DNA of 64,000 bases, taken from the NCBI GenBank assembly GCA_902594405.1, contig CACJMB010000001.1, positions 186,001 through 250,000 of the forward strand, given 5' to 3'. The position numbers and the translations under genes are program-made. The notes below the pieces were generated by a model that was given only the letters and a program-made list of their open reading frames with translations, searched no databases and was not told the origin of the DNA. Position 1 is the first letter of the stretch. The number at the start of each line of letters is the position of its first letter. Shown here one piece after another: positions 18,690-27,171 of the stretch. Origin of the DNA: an uncultured Pelagibacteraceae bacterium. GTDB lineage: Bacteria > Pseudomonadota > Alphaproteobacteria > Pelagibacterales > Pelagibacteraceae.

Positions 18690-20474
18690 ATGTACGAATT
18701 TATTAAAAAAAATATATATCTAATAATATTATTTATTATCACATTATCGATAGGTTTTTTAACCTTTTTAACTTTTATTGATAAAGGATTTATTGAATTA
18801 TCAGATCAAAATTTACAAATTTTATTAGTTCTAAACATTGTTCTTTTAATAGCACTTTTTGTTTTTATTTTTGTTGAGATTAAGAGCGCAATTAAAAATG
18901 ATATTGATAAAGATGGTTTAAAATCTAATAAAAAATATATTACATACTTTGGTTTATTTACTTTAATTCCATCAGTATTAATTTCAATTTTTTCACTCTT
19001 TTTGTTTTCTTTTGCTTTAGAAAAGTATTTTGACAAAAAAGTCACCACAGTTGTTAACAATTCTTATGAATTAGCAAGGAATTACGTTGAGGAAATCAGA
19101 AATAAAATTCAATCTGATATTGTTTTGATAGCTTTTGATACCAACAAAAGCAAAAAATTTTTAAATGATAATCAAAATGAATATAAAAGATTTTTAGAAA
19201 CACAAAAATTAATTAGAAATGTTGATGAAGTACACATTATAGATATTAATAAAAAACTTTTATTTTCAACTTTAAAAGATGATCAGCCATATATTCCACC
19301 GGTTGATAGGGCTTTGAATTTGGTTCTGGATGATGATCGTCCATTAAAAATCATTAATGCACCAGAAAATATTTCTGCAGCAATAATGAGACTGCAAAAT
19401 TTTGAAGATAGATTTTTGTATGTAATTAAGTATCTAGATAAAGATATCTCTAGATATTTAACAGAGTCCCAAGAAGCTATTAATTTTTACTATACAGTTG
19501 AGGAAAAAAGCACTGGTATAAAAATTTCTTTTGCTATTATTTATATTATAGTTGTCAGTGTTTTATTATTTGTCTCTATATCTATCGCAATCAGATTTTC
19601 ATCTAGATTTTTTAGATCTATCAATAACTTAATTCTTGCATCAACATCTATTGGGCAAGGAAATTTTAATGCAAAAGTCCCTGAAGTTAAAACTGATAAA
19701 GATTTAGAAACTTTAAATAAAAATTTCAATTTAATGATAGATAGGTTGAAAAGCCAACAAGAGAAACTAATTATTAATGAAAGACATGAAGCATGGGGAA
19801 GTTTGGCTAGGAAACTTGCGCATGAAATTAAAAATCCACTTACACCAATTCAATTAACTATAGATAGATTAAAAAATAAATATTCTAAACAATTAAATGA
19901 AAATGAAACTGAAAATTTTAAAAATAATTTAAAAGTTATAAACAATCAAATAAAACAAATCGAAAAATTAGTTAATGAATTTTCTGACTTTGCAAGAATG
20001 CCCAAGCCTATTTTTAGAGAAAATAATTTAGTAGATATTATTCAGGAAAATATAAATTTGCTAAAAGAATTAGACAATTCAATTGAGATTTCTTTTAATA
20101 ATAACTTTGATAAAATATTGTTAAAAAGTGATAAAGAACAAATAAGTAGGGTTTTTTTAAATTTGATTAAAAATTCAATAGAAAGTATTAATCAAAGAGC
20201 TCAAAACAACAACAATTTCAGCAAAAAAATTGCTATTGAACTTACTGAAGATGATAGCCACATAAATGTAATCATAGAAGACAATGGTGTTGGTTTTAGT
20301 GAATTAAAAAATAATATTAAAGATATACTTAATCCGTATTTCACGACTAAGAAAAATGGAACCGGTTTGGGATTATCAATAGTTAATAAAATAATTAATG
20401 ATCACAATGGAAAAATAGATTTTATACCAATTAAAAATGGTGCAAAAATTAATATTATATTTTTAAAACTATAA
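18690..20474 (+). CDS. ntrY: Sensor histidine kinase NtrY (reduced)
   Basis: Membrane sensor of the NtrYX two-component system, linked in other alphaproteobacteria to nitrogen, redox or envelope signals. It has 594 residues (typical NtrY about 730-760): transmembrane segments near 10-30, 42-62, 85-110 and 279-301, a periplasmic loop of about 170 residues, a HAMP segment (about 302-360) and a HisKA domain with phospho-acceptor His378 (KLAHEIKNPLTP). The HATPase blocks are NLIKNSIES, DNGVGF and GTGLGLS. HAMP runs straight into the kinase with no room for the PAS domain usually found there. ntrX follows by a TAATG overlap. Confidence 0.92.
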   Translation: MYEFIKKNIYLIILFIITLSIGFLTFLTFIDKGFIELSDQNLQILLVLNIVLLIALFVFIFVEIKSAIKNDIDKDGLKSNKKYITYFGLFTLIPSVLISIFSLFLFSFALEKYFDKKVTTVVNNSYELARNYVEEIRNKIQSDIVLIAFDTNKSKKFLNDNQNEYKRFLETQKLIRNVDEVHIIDINKKLLFSTLKDDQPYIPPVDRALNLVLDDDRPLKIINAPENISAAIMRLQNFEDRFLYVIKYLDKDISRYLTESQEAINFYYTVEEKSTGIKISFAIIYIIVVSVLLFVSISIAIRFSSRFFRSINNLILASTSIGQGNFNAKVPEVKTDKDLETLNKNFNLMIDRLKSQQEKLIINERHEAWGSLARKLAHEIKNPLTPIQLTIDRLKNKYSKQLNENETENFKNNLKVINNQIKQIEKLVNEFSDFARMPKPIFRENNLVDIIQENINLLKELDNSIEISFNNNFDKILLKSDKEQISRVFLNLIKNSIESINQRAQNNNNFSKKIAIELTEDDSHINVIIEDNGVGFSELKNNIKDILNPYFTTKKNGTGLGLSIVNKIINDHNGKIDFIPIKNGAKINIIFLKL

Positions 20475-21829
20475 TGAGTGAAGAAATTTTAATCGTAGAC
20501 GATAACGCTGATATCAGGAACATAATTAATGAGTTAATTATAGATGCTGGTTATAGAACTAGATTGGCAGCCAATTACAATCAGGCTCTAGCCGAGATCG
20601 ATAAAAAACTACCTGATGTAGCAATACTTGATGTTAAGTTGGACAAAGGAGATAATGATGGTATTGAGCTTCTTTCGCATATTAAATCTAAAAATAAAGA
20701 TACACCTGTTATAATTATTTCTGGTCATGCGAATATTGAAATGGCTGTTAAGTCATTACAACATGGTGCTTTTGAATTTATAGAAAAACCATTTGATCAA
20801 GAAAGATTACTTAATTTTGTTAAAAGGGCAGTTGAAAACTTTAATTTAAAAAAACAAAATAGAGAATATGAAAGTAAATTATTTTCATCTTATGAATTAA
20901 TAGGAAACAGCAAAAATATAGTTAATATAATTGATCAAATTAATAAAATATCAGTAACTGAAAGTAGAGTTTTTATAAGTGGTCCATCAGGTTCGGGAAA
21001 GGAATTAATTGCTAGAAAAATTCATAAGGCATCTGCTAGAAGTAAAAATCCATTTATTGTTTTAAATGGTGCTTTACTAGATATCAATAAGTATGAATTA
21101 GAATTATTTGGTGAAGAAAAAGAAAATGGAGCTATCTCATATGGCGCACTAGAAAAAGCTAACAAAGGAACTCTTTTAATTGACCAAGTTTCAGAAATAC
21201 CATTGGACATACAGTCTAAAATACTAAGAGTTCTGACCGATCAAAAATTTAAAAGAGTTAATGGAAGTAATGATGTAAGTGTGGATGTAAGATTAATTTG
21301 TTCATCGAGTAAAGATTTAAAAAAAGAAATAGAAATTGGAAATTTCAGAGAAGATTTATTCCATAGAATAAATGTTTTTGAAATAAATATTGAACCATTA
21401 AATCAAAGAATTTCAGATATACCCTTGTTAATTAAATATTTTTCAAAAAAAATATCTGAAAATTATAAAATTAAAGAATTAGATATAGATGAAAATAATA
21501 GCTACATTCTTAATCATAATTGGCATGGTAATGTTAGAGAGTTAAGAAATTTAATTGAGAGAATAGCAATATTACAACCTGACACTAAGGATAAAATTTC
21601 AAATATTATTAAGGAATCTTTAAAAAATACTAATTTTGATGATCAATTAGCTGAAAATAGCCTTTCTGTGCCATTAAAAGAAGCTAGAGAAAAATTTGAA
21701 AAGGAGTATTTAACTATTCAACTGAAAAAGTTTAATGGAAATATTTCAAAAACCGCAAATTTTGTTGGAATGGAAAGAAGTGCGTTACATAGAAAATTAA
21801 AAGGTTTAGGCATCAAAGAATTTAATTAG
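20474..21829 (+). CDS. ntrX: Response regulator NtrX (degenerate AAA+)
   Basis: Partner of NtrY, 451 residues: receiver domain (1-120, phospho-acceptor Asp53), AAA+ domain (about 140-365) and a Fis-type helix-turn-helix at the C-terminus (FNGNISKTANFVGMERSAL). Walker A GPSGSGKE is at 170-177. At the Walker B position the sequence is LIDQVSE (Asp237-Gln238), where active AAA+ activators have Asp-Glu, and the GAFTGA loop that contacts sigma-54 is replaced by NGAISYGALE. It is therefore unlikely to be a classical sigma-54 activator and more likely acts as a DNA-binding regulator. trkA begins directly after the stop. Confidence 0.92.
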   Translation: MSEEILIVDDNADIRNIINELIIDAGYRTRLAANYNQALAEIDKKLPDVAILDVKLDKGDNDGIELLSHIKSKNKDTPVIIISGHANIEMAVKSLQHGAFEFIEKPFDQERLLNFVKRAVENFNLKKQNREYESKLFSSYELIGNSKNIVNIIDQINKISVTESRVFISGPSGSGKELIARKIHKASARSKNPFIVLNGALLDINKYELELFGEEKENGAISYGALEKANKGTLLIDQVSEIPLDIQSKILRVLTDQKFKRVNGSNDVSVDVRLICSSSKDLKKEIEIGNFREDLFHRINVFEINIEPLNQRISDIPLLIKYFSKKISENYKIKELDIDENNSYILNHNWHGNVRELRNLIERIAILQPDTKDKISNIIKESLKNTNFDDQLAENSLSVPLKEAREKFEKEYLTIQLKKFNGNISKTANFVGMERSALHRKLKGLGIKEFN

Positions 21830-23221
21830 ATGAATATAATCATTTGTGGAGCTGGAAGAGTAGGGTTTACTATAGCTAAACAGCTAAGTGAACAAGGTCA
21901 CTCTATAACTGTTATTGACCCATCAAGTGAGGATATTCAAAAAATTGATGATGCTTTAGACGTGAAAGCTATAGTAGGAAAAGGTACTTATCCATCAATA
22001 CTAGAAAAAGCAAACGCTACAGAGACCGACATGATCATAGCAGTTACCAGAAATGATGAAATTAATATGCTTATTTGCCAAATAGCTTTTTCAATTTTTA
22101 AAATTCCAAAAAAAATAGCAAGAATAAGATCTCAAGATTATCTCAACCCAAAATTTACAAGAGTTTATAATAAAGAAAATTTACCTATTGATGTAATCAT
22201 CTCACCTGAAATTGAAATTGCAAAATCAATTCAAAGAAAACTTGAGGCACCGGGTGCATTAGACAGCGTTCCTTTTGCCGATAATAAAATTAGATTGTTG
22301 GAAATATTGATTAATGACAACTGTAAATTAAGCAATATAAAGCTTAATGATTTAACTACAAAACACCCTAATTTAGACGCAAATATAATCGGAATTATAA
22401 GAGATGAAAAATTTATAATTCCTAAGAAAAATGACGATGTAAGAAAAAATGATAAAATTTATGTAATAATAAATTCTTCTCAAATGTCAGAAACCCTAGA
22501 AGCTTTTGGTCATGATGAAAAAATATCTAAAAATATTTTAATTGTCGGTGGTGGAAACATAGGTTTTAACTTAGCAAAAAATATTGAAGAAACTTTGGAT
22601 GCAGCGAGAGTAAAAATTATAGAAAAAAACAAAGAAAGAGCAGAATTTCTTGCTAGTGAATTAAACAATACTATTGTTATTAACGGAGATGCTTTAGATG
22701 AAGAAGTTCTAGTAGAAGCTAATTTACAAGAAGCCGAAACAGTTCTTGCTTTAACAAATGATGATGAAGATAATTTAATGGTAAGTGTCCTTGTTGAGAA
22801 ATTTGCAAAAGATGAAAAAGATGTAGATGATAAAAGAACAATGGCTTTAATTAATAAGCCAAATTATTCTTTGTTACAAAATTCTTTAAAAATTGATGAT
22901 CTTATAGACCCTAGAATGAATACTGTCTCAAGTATTTTAAAACATATTCATAAAGGTACAATTGAAACAGCTTATACAATTATGAATGGTGAATATGAGG
23001 TAATTGAAGCTGAAATTATAGAAACTTCAGAACTTATTAATAAAGAATTAAAAAATTCTAACTTACCTGAAGAAATAAGAATAGGGGCTGTATTAAGAGA
23101 AAGTAAGGTTATAATACCAAGATCAAATTTTGTTTTTCAAAAAGACGATAAAGTTGTTTTTTTAGCCAAGAAAGACTCAATTTCAGTAGTAGAAAATATA
23201 TTTAGAATTAGTTCTATTTAA
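21830..23221 (+). CDS. trkA: Trk potassium uptake regulatory protein TrkA
   Basis: Peripheral NAD(H)/ATP-binding gating subunit of the Trk potassium channel. The 463 residues form two tandem RCK_N-RCK_C units, each starting with a Rossmann motif: GAGRVG (6-11) and GGGNIG (near 238-243). It lies immediately downstream of ntrX, the conserved alphaproteobacterial order, and 4 bases before trkH, so channel and gating ring are co-encoded. Confidence 0.96.
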   Translation: MNIIICGAGRVGFTIAKQLSEQGHSITVIDPSSEDIQKIDDALDVKAIVGKGTYPSILEKANATETDMIIAVTRNDEINMLICQIAFSIFKIPKKIARIRSQDYLNPKFTRVYNKENLPIDVIISPEIEIAKSIQRKLEAPGALDSVPFADNKIRLLEILINDNCKLSNIKLNDLTTKHPNLDANIIGIIRDEKFIIPKKNDDVRKNDKIYVIINSSQMSETLEAFGHDEKISKNILIVGGGNIGFNLAKNIEETLDAARVKIIEKNKERAEFLASELNNTIVINGDALDEEVLVEANLQEAETVLALTNDDEDNLMVSVLVEKFAKDEKDVDDKRTMALINKPNYSLLQNSLKIDDLIDPRMNTVSSILKHIHKGTIETAYTIMNGEYEVIEAEIIETSELINKELKNSNLPEEIRIGAVLRESKVIIPRSNFVFQKDDKVVFLAKKDSISVVENIFRISSI

Positions 23222-23225
23222 TTAA

Positions 23226-24632
23226 ATGTCATTTTTTAGAGTAAAATACTTAAGTTTTTTTTTTATAGTAATTTCTTTTTTTTCTTTTTTTAATATTATT
23301 TATTCATATTATTTTAATTTATATCTAAATCTAAATACATATTATTTTAGCTTAATTATTTCTGCAGCGATTGGAATAATTTTCTATAAAATTAAAACTG
23401 ATTCCAAAAAACCCTCAATATTTGAAAAAATATTAACCGTCTTGTTGGGTTATTTTTTAATGCCTTTGATTTTATCGATACCTTTTTATTTAAGTATTTA
23501 TAATTTATCCTTTTTAAATTCTTTATTCGAAGCTGTGTCTGGATTTACCTCAACAGGTTTTACTGTTTTTGAAAATATTAAACATATCGATCAAGGCTTA
23601 ATTTTATGGAGATCATCAATACAATGGATAGGTGGGTTGTATTTTTTATATTCTATTATTTTTTTAATTGATATCTATGACGAAAGTTTAAAAAAATCTT
23701 TAACTAATTTTTTATCTTTTAACTCGTCTGAGATTTTAAAACAATCAATTAAAATTTTTTTATTATATTCAGGATTAACCATATTAATTTTTGTTATTCT
23801 AAATATTCTTGGAATTAGATCATTTAATTCATTTAATTTAGCAATGTCGATAATTTCCTCAGGGGGATTTCTACCTGTGAATGAACTTTCGTCAATTTTA
23901 ATAAATGACTTTCAAATAATTGTATTTTCTTTTTTAATGTTAATTTCTTTTTTTAGTATTTTTTTTGCATACAATTTAATTTTTTTAAGAAATAAAAACT
24001 TAAATTTTTTTTATGAAGATATTCATTTATTTTTATATTTTATTTTAGTTGTAAGTATATTTTTTGTTTTCTTTAGTTATGATGCTAATTTCATATATAG
24101 CTTTTTATCCTTAGTGAGTAGTATTTCAAATATAGGTATTTCCCTTAAAGTTGATCAAACTAATTTAAACTTTATATATATATTGCTTGTAATAATTGGT
24201 GGATCTTTTTTTTCTACAAGCTCAGGTTTAAGATTTTTAAAAATATATTCTTTAACTAAATATTCTATCAATCAAATTCTTTCTTTTAGTAGACCAAAAA
24301 ATGTATTTATGAATAAACTAGTTTTTTCAAAAATTAATTTTGATACAAAAGATATAAATAAATATTTTTTAACTATTGTAATTTTTGTTATTTCTCTTTT
24401 TTCTTTAACCATCCTGTTATCTATGTCTAACATTCAATTTGAATATTCTTTCAAACTAGCTGTATTAACCTTAATGAATACTGTTAATTCATCTGCTTAT
24501 GGTGTCTCTGATTTTGATTTTCAGAATTTACACTTTTTAACCAAATATTTTCTCATATTTTTTATGATAATCGGAAGAGTTGAACTTTTATCTATATTAT
24601 TAATAGTTAAAAAATTTCTTTTTAAAAATTAA
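23226..24632 (+). CDS. trkH: Trk potassium uptake membrane protein TrkH
   Basis: Potassium-translocating subunit, 468 residues with about ten hydrophobic segments. Selectivity-filter loops are visible as SGFTSTGFTVF (about 103-113), SIISSGGFLPV (about 208-218), SSISNIGIS and TVNSSAYGVSDF near the C-terminus, matching the four P-loops of Trk/Ktr proteins. The gene is extremely A/T rich, as expected for Phe/Ile/Leu-rich membrane helices in this genome. Confidence 0.94.
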   Translation: MSFFRVKYLSFFFIVISFFSFFNIIYSYYFNLYLNLNTYYFSLIISAAIGIIFYKIKTDSKKPSIFEKILTVLLGYFLMPLILSIPFYLSIYNLSFLNSLFEAVSGFTSTGFTVFENIKHIDQGLILWRSSIQWIGGLYFLYSIIFLIDIYDESLKKSLTNFLSFNSSEILKQSIKIFLLYSGLTILIFVILNILGIRSFNSFNLAMSIISSGGFLPVNELSSILINDFQIIVFSFLMLISFFSIFFAYNLIFLRNKNLNFFYEDIHLFLYFILVVSIFFVFFSYDANFIYSFLSLVSSISNIGISLKVDQTNLNFIYILLVIIGGSFFSTSSGLRFLKIYSLTKYSINQILSFSRPKNVFMNKLVFSKINFDTKDINKYFLTIVIFVISLFSLTILLSMSNIQFEYSFKLAVLTLMNTVNSSAYGVSDFDFQNLHFLTKYFLIFFMIIGRVELLSILLIVKKFLFKN

Positions 24633-24661
24633 TTTAGTATTATATATATCAATTAAATTTT

Positions 24662-24738
24662 GCGCCCTTAGCTCAGCTGGATAGAGCATCGGTTTTCTAA
24701 ACCGAGGGTCGTAGGTTCGAATCCTTCAGGGCGCGCCA
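24662..24738 (+). tRNA. tRNA-Arg (anticodon TCT)
   Basis: A 77-base cloverleaf with genomically encoded CCA. The acceptor pair is GCGCCCT with AGGGCGC, the D-arm contains GCTCAGCTGGATAGAGC, the anticodon stem-loop is TCGGT-TTTCTAA-ACCGA with anticodon TCT, and the T-arm is GTAGG-TTCGAAT-CCTTC with one G-T pair. It lies between trkH and aapJ. Confidence 0.96.
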
Positions 24739-24915
24739 TTTCTAAGTTTTTAACGCATTAATCATATATAATTTTGCTTGACGAGAATTTGAATTAAATC
24801 CGATTACTATATTATTTTCTCTTGAACACTATTTTCTTACATGCTTAAATTAAGAATATTCAAAAATAATTTTGAATTATTTGTTAACAAATAAAAATAA
24901 CATAAAGGAAGAATA
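24739..24915 (+). promoter_or_regulatory. aapJ upstream region with two adjacent palindromes
   Basis: The 177-base gap after tRNA-Arg is A/T rich. At 24858-24877 an 8-base inverted repeat with a 4-base spacer occurs (ATTCAAAA and TTTTGAAT). Two bases later, sharing its last T, an 18-base perfect palindrome TTATTTGTTAACAAATAA covers 24877-24894. A candidate TTGAAC -35 (24822-24827) and TTAAAT -10 (24845-24850) have a 17-base spacer, placing the palindromes at or just after the transcription start. The ribosome site AAAGGAAG is at 24903-24910. No regulator can be named. Confidence 0.5.
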
Positions 24916-25956
24916 ATGTTTAAATACTTAAAACAATTAACTTCTTTAGTTGCTATGGTCGCAGTGTTGTTTACTTTTACAACAGAAACTATGGCTGCTA
25001 AAAAATCTAAAACACTTAAAAACACTCAAAAAAAGGGTTTTGTAAGATGTGGAGTATCTCAAGGTCTTCCAGGATTTTCTAATGCTGATGCTGCAGGAAA
25101 TTGGACTGGTATTGATGTTGATGTATGTAGAGCGGTAGCTGCTGCAGTACTAGGTGATGCAAACAAAGTTAAGTTTACACCATTAAGTGCTAAAGAAAGA
25201 TTTACAGCTTTAACCTCTGGTGAGATTGATATCTTATCAAGAAACACAACTTGGACTCTTTCTAGAGATGCTGATATCGGACTTACTTTCGTTGGAGTAA
25301 ACTTCTACGATGGTCAAGGTTTCATGGTTAGAAAAAGTTCTGGTATTACTTCAACAAGCCAATTCAAAGATGGTATCTCAGCTTGTACAAACATTGGTAC
25401 AACAACTGAGTTAAACATGAGAGACTTCTTTAACTCTAAAGGAATTTCTTATGAGCCAGTTGCTTTCGAAAAAGCTGATGAAGTCGTAGCTGCTTATGAT
25501 GCTGGTAGATGTGATACTTACACTACTGATAAATCAGGTTTAGCTGCACAAAGAACTAAAATGTCTAACCCAGATGATCACATTGTATTACCTGAAACTG
25601 TTTCTAAAGAGCCTTTAGGACCAGTTGTAAGACAAGGTGACTCTGTTTGGGAAGATATCGTTAGATGGTCTTTAAATGCTATGATCGAAGCAGAAGAGTA
25701 TGGAATTACTTCTGCAAATGCAGACTCAATGAAAACTTCAGACAACCCAGCTGTAAAAAGATTAGTTGGTGCTGAAGGTGAATTAGGTGCTGCTTTTGGT
25801 CTAGATAATGAGTGGAGTTTAAGAATTATCAAGCAAGTTGGTAACTATGGTGAAAGCTACAAAAGAAATATAGCTGACACTGGAATTTTACCTGACAGAG
25901 GTCCAAATGAATTATGGACTAAAGGTGGAATTCTTTATGTACCACCTGCAAGATAA
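24916..25956 (+). CDS. aapJ: General L-amino-acid ABC transporter, periplasmic binding protein AapJ
   Basis: Substrate-binding protein of the broad-range Aap transporter. The 346 residues begin with a signal peptide (about 1-27, ending near TMAA) and continue with the SBP_bac_3 start GFVRCGVSQGLPGFS (about 41-55) and DVDVCRAVAAAVLG. Family-typical SRNTTWTLSRD, KSGLAAQR and the C-terminal RGPNELWTKGGILYVPPAR are present. A good ribosome site precedes the ATG. A strong hairpin terminator follows, which should give more binding protein than permease. Confidence 0.96.
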   Translation: MFKYLKQLTSLVAMVAVLFTFTTETMAAKKSKTLKNTQKKGFVRCGVSQGLPGFSNADAAGNWTGIDVDVCRAVAAAVLGDANKVKFTPLSAKERFTALTSGEIDILSRNTTWTLSRDADIGLTFVGVNFYDGQGFMVRKSSGITSTSQFKDGISACTNIGTTTELNMRDFFNSKGISYEPVAFEKADEVVAAYDAGRCDTYTTDKSGLAAQRTKMSNPDDHIVLPETVSKEPLGPVVRQGDSVWEDIVRWSLNAMIEAEEYGITSANADSMKTSDNPAVKRLVGAEGELGAAFGLDNEWSLRIIKQVGNYGESYKRNIADTGILPDRGPNELWTKGGILYVPPAR

Positions 25957-25974
25957 TTGCATATTTAACTAATT

Positions 25975-26007
25975 AAAAAGGGCTAGATTTTTCTAGCCCT
26001 TTTTTTT
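25975..26007 (+). terminator. Rho-independent terminator after aapJ
   Basis: Perfect 8-base stem GGGCTAGA / TCTAGCCC (25980-25987 and 25992-25999) with a TTTT loop, five A upstream and eight T downstream. It lies inside the aapJQMP cluster, 12 bases before the aapQ start, so it is probably a partial, intra-operon terminator. Confidence 0.93.
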
Positions 26008-26019
26008 ATAAGCGTTCAA

Positions 26020-27171
26020 ATGAACCTGAAATTACAAAAAATTGTTCCCCAATTAATTACCGTTTTAGTTGTAGTATTGGTTTTTGGATTTTTTACATAT
26101 AACGCTCAAATCAATATGGAGAACAGAGGTATTGATTTTGGTTACGGGTTCCTTTCTCAAGAATCTTCTTTTGATGTTCAGTTTTCTCTAATCGAATATG
26201 ATGGTTCACATTCTTACTTCAGAGCTTATCTTGTTGGTTTGCTTAATACTATTTTAGTATCTGTAATTGGAATTATTTTTGCAACAATTTTAGGAGTTAT
26301 AGTTGGTGTTGCAAGACTTTCTCCGAATTATTTAATAAATCAATTTGCTGCTTTCTATGTAGAATTTTTTAGAAACATCCCATTGCTTTTACAAATATTT
26401 TTTTGGTATTTTGCCGCTTTAAGAGCTTTACCTCTACCACAAGATGCAGATGCAATGTTAGGAGTTTTTTTTCTAACAATTAAGGGGTTATATGTTCCAG
26501 CATTCATCTGGGAAAATCTGAATGTTTTCTTATACTCAATAATTGCAGCCATAATTGCAATAGTTGTAATCAGAATTCATGCAAGAAAAGTTCAAGAAAC
26601 ACAAGGTAAACAATTACCAGTTTTTTGGATATCAGCAGGTTTAATTTTTATTTTACCTTTATTAAGTTTTTTAATAGGGGGAGTGAGTTTATCTTTTGAA
26701 ATACCCAAACTAAAACAATTAGCAACAACATCATTTATTTATGAAGGTGGCTTAAGTTTACCCCCTGAATTAATTGCTTTAACTTTATCACTAGCTTTAT
26801 ATACAGCAACTTTCATTGCTGAATGTGTGAGAGCTGGTATTCAAGGAGTGGGAAAAGGACAAAAAGAAGCTGCTGCATCAATTGGTTTAAATCCTAATCA
26901 AGTTTTAAAACTAGTTGTTATGCCACAAGCTTTAAGAATTATTATTCCTCCAACAACTAATCAATATTTGAATTTAACTAAAAATTCATCTTTAGCTGCA
27001 GCTATAGCTTATCCTGATTTAGTATTAGTTTTTGCTGGTACAGCGCTTATGCAAACTGGTAAAGCGATTGAAATAGTTTCAATAACAATGCTTACTTATT
27101 TAAGCTTAAGTATTTCAATTTCAATTCTTATGAATTGGTACAACAAAAAAATTGCTATTAAGGAAAAATAA
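26020..27171 (+). CDS. aapQ: General L-amino-acid ABC transporter permease AapQ
   Basis: First membrane subunit of the Aap transporter, 383 residues with about eight hydrophobic segments. The N-terminal block is VEFFRNIPLLLQIFFWYFA, and the EAA loop AGIQGVGKGQKEAAASIGLN (about 277-296) contacts the ATPase. The long insert between the early and late transmembrane helices is typical of AapQ/YhdX. It abuts aapM with no gap. Confidence 0.95.
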   Translation: MNLKLQKIVPQLITVLVVVLVFGFFTYNAQINMENRGIDFGYGFLSQESSFDVQFSLIEYDGSHSYFRAYLVGLLNTILVSVIGIIFATILGVIVGVARLSPNYLINQFAAFYVEFFRNIPLLLQIFFWYFAALRALPLPQDADAMLGVFFLTIKGLYVPAFIWENLNVFLYSIIAAIIAIVVIRIHARKVQETQGKQLPVFWISAGLIFILPLLSFLIGGVSLSFEIPKLKQLATTSFIYEGGLSLPPELIALTLSLALYTATFIAECVRAGIQGVGKGQKEAAASIGLNPNQVLKLVVMPQALRIIIPPTTNQYLNLTKNSSLAAAIAYPDLVLVFAGTALMQTGKAIEIVSITMLTYLSLSISISILMNWYNKKIAIKEK

